Below are positions 6,005 to 6,440 of a stretch of DNA of 6,440 nt, one piece after another. The position numbers were made by a program, and so were the translations under genes. Origin of the DNA: Prevotellaceae bacterium. GTDB lineage: Bacteria > Bacteroidota > Bacteroidia > Bacteroidales > Bacteroidaceae. Position 1 is the stretch's first letter, and the number at the start of each line of letters is the position of its first letter. Under the pieces are notes generated by a model. The model searched no databases and had not been told where the DNA came from. It saw nothing but the letters and a program-made list of their open reading frames with translations. The stretch lies in contig QAML01000062.1 of the NCBI GenBank assembly GCA_003150315.1, positions 1 to 6,440 of the forward strand, given 5' to 3'.

Positions 6005-6325
6005 ATGAAGAAGAAAAACGTAATTCCTGACAAAATGATCCCCACTACTCTGCTTGCCCCTGCTAAAGACAAGAAGGGAAAACTCATCCGCTATTTTGGT
6101 GTGCCCGTTGTGGTGAACCTTGACAAGAAGGGCATGGTTACACCTCTTGGAGTGAATACCAGAAAGCTGGTTGACTGCTTCTGGTTGAAAGCTCCGGAAG
6201 ACATCTCTGAAGAGAGTCGAGCATGGCAGAATGTTATGCTCAAGATCGATGTTGAAAATGAATCGGATGTACAGCATCCGATCATTGTTCTGGACCAGCG
6301 GCTGCTCAAATTCCATTTATTATAA
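6005..6325 (+). CDS. Unrecognised 106-aa protein with GC-richer codon use
   Basis: I do not recognise this 106-aa protein. The ATG at 6005 is preceded by AAAAGGAG ending ten bases upstream. The N-terminus is basic (MKKKNVIPDK), followed by a strand-rich region with Gly/Pro turns (GKLIRYFGVPVVVNLDKKG, then VTPLGVN) and a later strand pair (NVMLKIDVENE, PIIVLDQRL), suggesting a compact beta-rich domain. No cysteine cluster, signal peptide or catalytic motif stands out. Codon use differs visibly from the neighbours: CTG, CTC, GGC, CCC and GTG are frequent up to about codon 75, against the A/T-ending codons elsewhere. This can mean a highly expressed phage product (for instance a structural or DNA-coating protein) or recent acquisition. 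It is a single-gene unit closed by a long perfect hairpin. Confidence 0.8.
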   Translation: MKKKNVIPDKMIPTTLLAPAKDKKGKLIRYFGVPVVVNLDKKGMVTPLGVNTRKLVDCFWLKAPEDISEESRAWQNVMLKIDVENESDVQHPIIVLDQRLLKFHLL

Positions 6326-6355
6326 GTGGTGGAAAGATATAAACAATGAAAATAT

Positions 6356-6396
6356 ATAGGGAAAAAGGAGTTATTTAATAACTCCTTTTTCCCTAT
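6356..6396 (+). terminator. Perfect 19-bp hairpin terminator, probably bidirectional
   Basis: ATAGGGAAAAAGGAGTTAT (6356-6374) pairs base for base with ATAACTCCTTTTTCCCTAT (6378-6396) around a TTA loop. The T-run lies inside the 3' arm. The symmetry implies it may work on both strands. It is 30 bases after the stop of the 106-aa gene. The 44 bases that follow contain no supportable gene start: the only ATG (6424) meets a stop after four codons. Confidence 0.8.
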
Positions 6397-6440
6397 TGTC
6401 TATTGCTGAAGATTTGAGGAAAAATGAAGGAATTTTGATA

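Noticed and set aside
6346..6378. 10-codon frame beginning ATG 6346
   Set aside because: It is very short and runs into the terminator stem.

Overview
The window reads as part of a large, low-GC (roughly mid-30s %) phage genome, or a phage-like element, that infects a spore-forming Firmicute, probably a Clostridia relative. Three things suggest this. The genes are compact, all on the plus strand, and have strong AGGAGG-type ribosome binding sites. There is a long SbcC/Rad50-like (T4 gp46-type) ATPase with the sequence style of giant-phage members. There is also a clear homologue of the sporulation regulator SpoIIID. Most other products are unrecognised. No capsid, terminase or tail gene is visible, so the phage assignment is inferred.

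Layout. Positions 1-121 are out of place: the minus strand encodes a fragment of cellular elongation factor G (fusA, domain II), cut off abruptly near 121 and joined to the upstream region of the first plus-strand gene. Then come an unrecognised 263-aa gene (196-987), terminator, unrecognised 128-aa gene (1116-1502), terminator, and the 882-aa SbcC/Rad50-like ATPase (1599-4247). A 115-aa gene (4268-4615) follows, probably co-transcribed with the ATPase. A hairpin without a U-tract precedes the spoIIID-like gene (4668-4970). After another terminator-like hairpin come an unrecognised 286-aa gene (5036-5896), a doubtful 26-codon reading frame (5903-5983), a 106-aa gene (6005-6325) with richer codon use, and a perfect 19-bp hairpin (6356-6396). 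The last ~40 bases hold nothing I can call.

How the genes work together. The ATPase is expected to pair with an SbcD/Mre11-like nuclease to process DNA ends in replication and recombination; no such nuclease gene lies in the window. The SpoIIID-like protein is a DNA-binding regulator that may act on phage genes or on the host sporulation programme. Most genes are separated by their own hairpin terminators, and two carry a shared AT-rich upstream motif, so expression appears to be controlled mostly gene by gene. The points most worth checking are the Cys in the ATPase Walker A motif, its widened zinc hook, the SpoIIID homologue with its upstream dyad, and the fusA junction.
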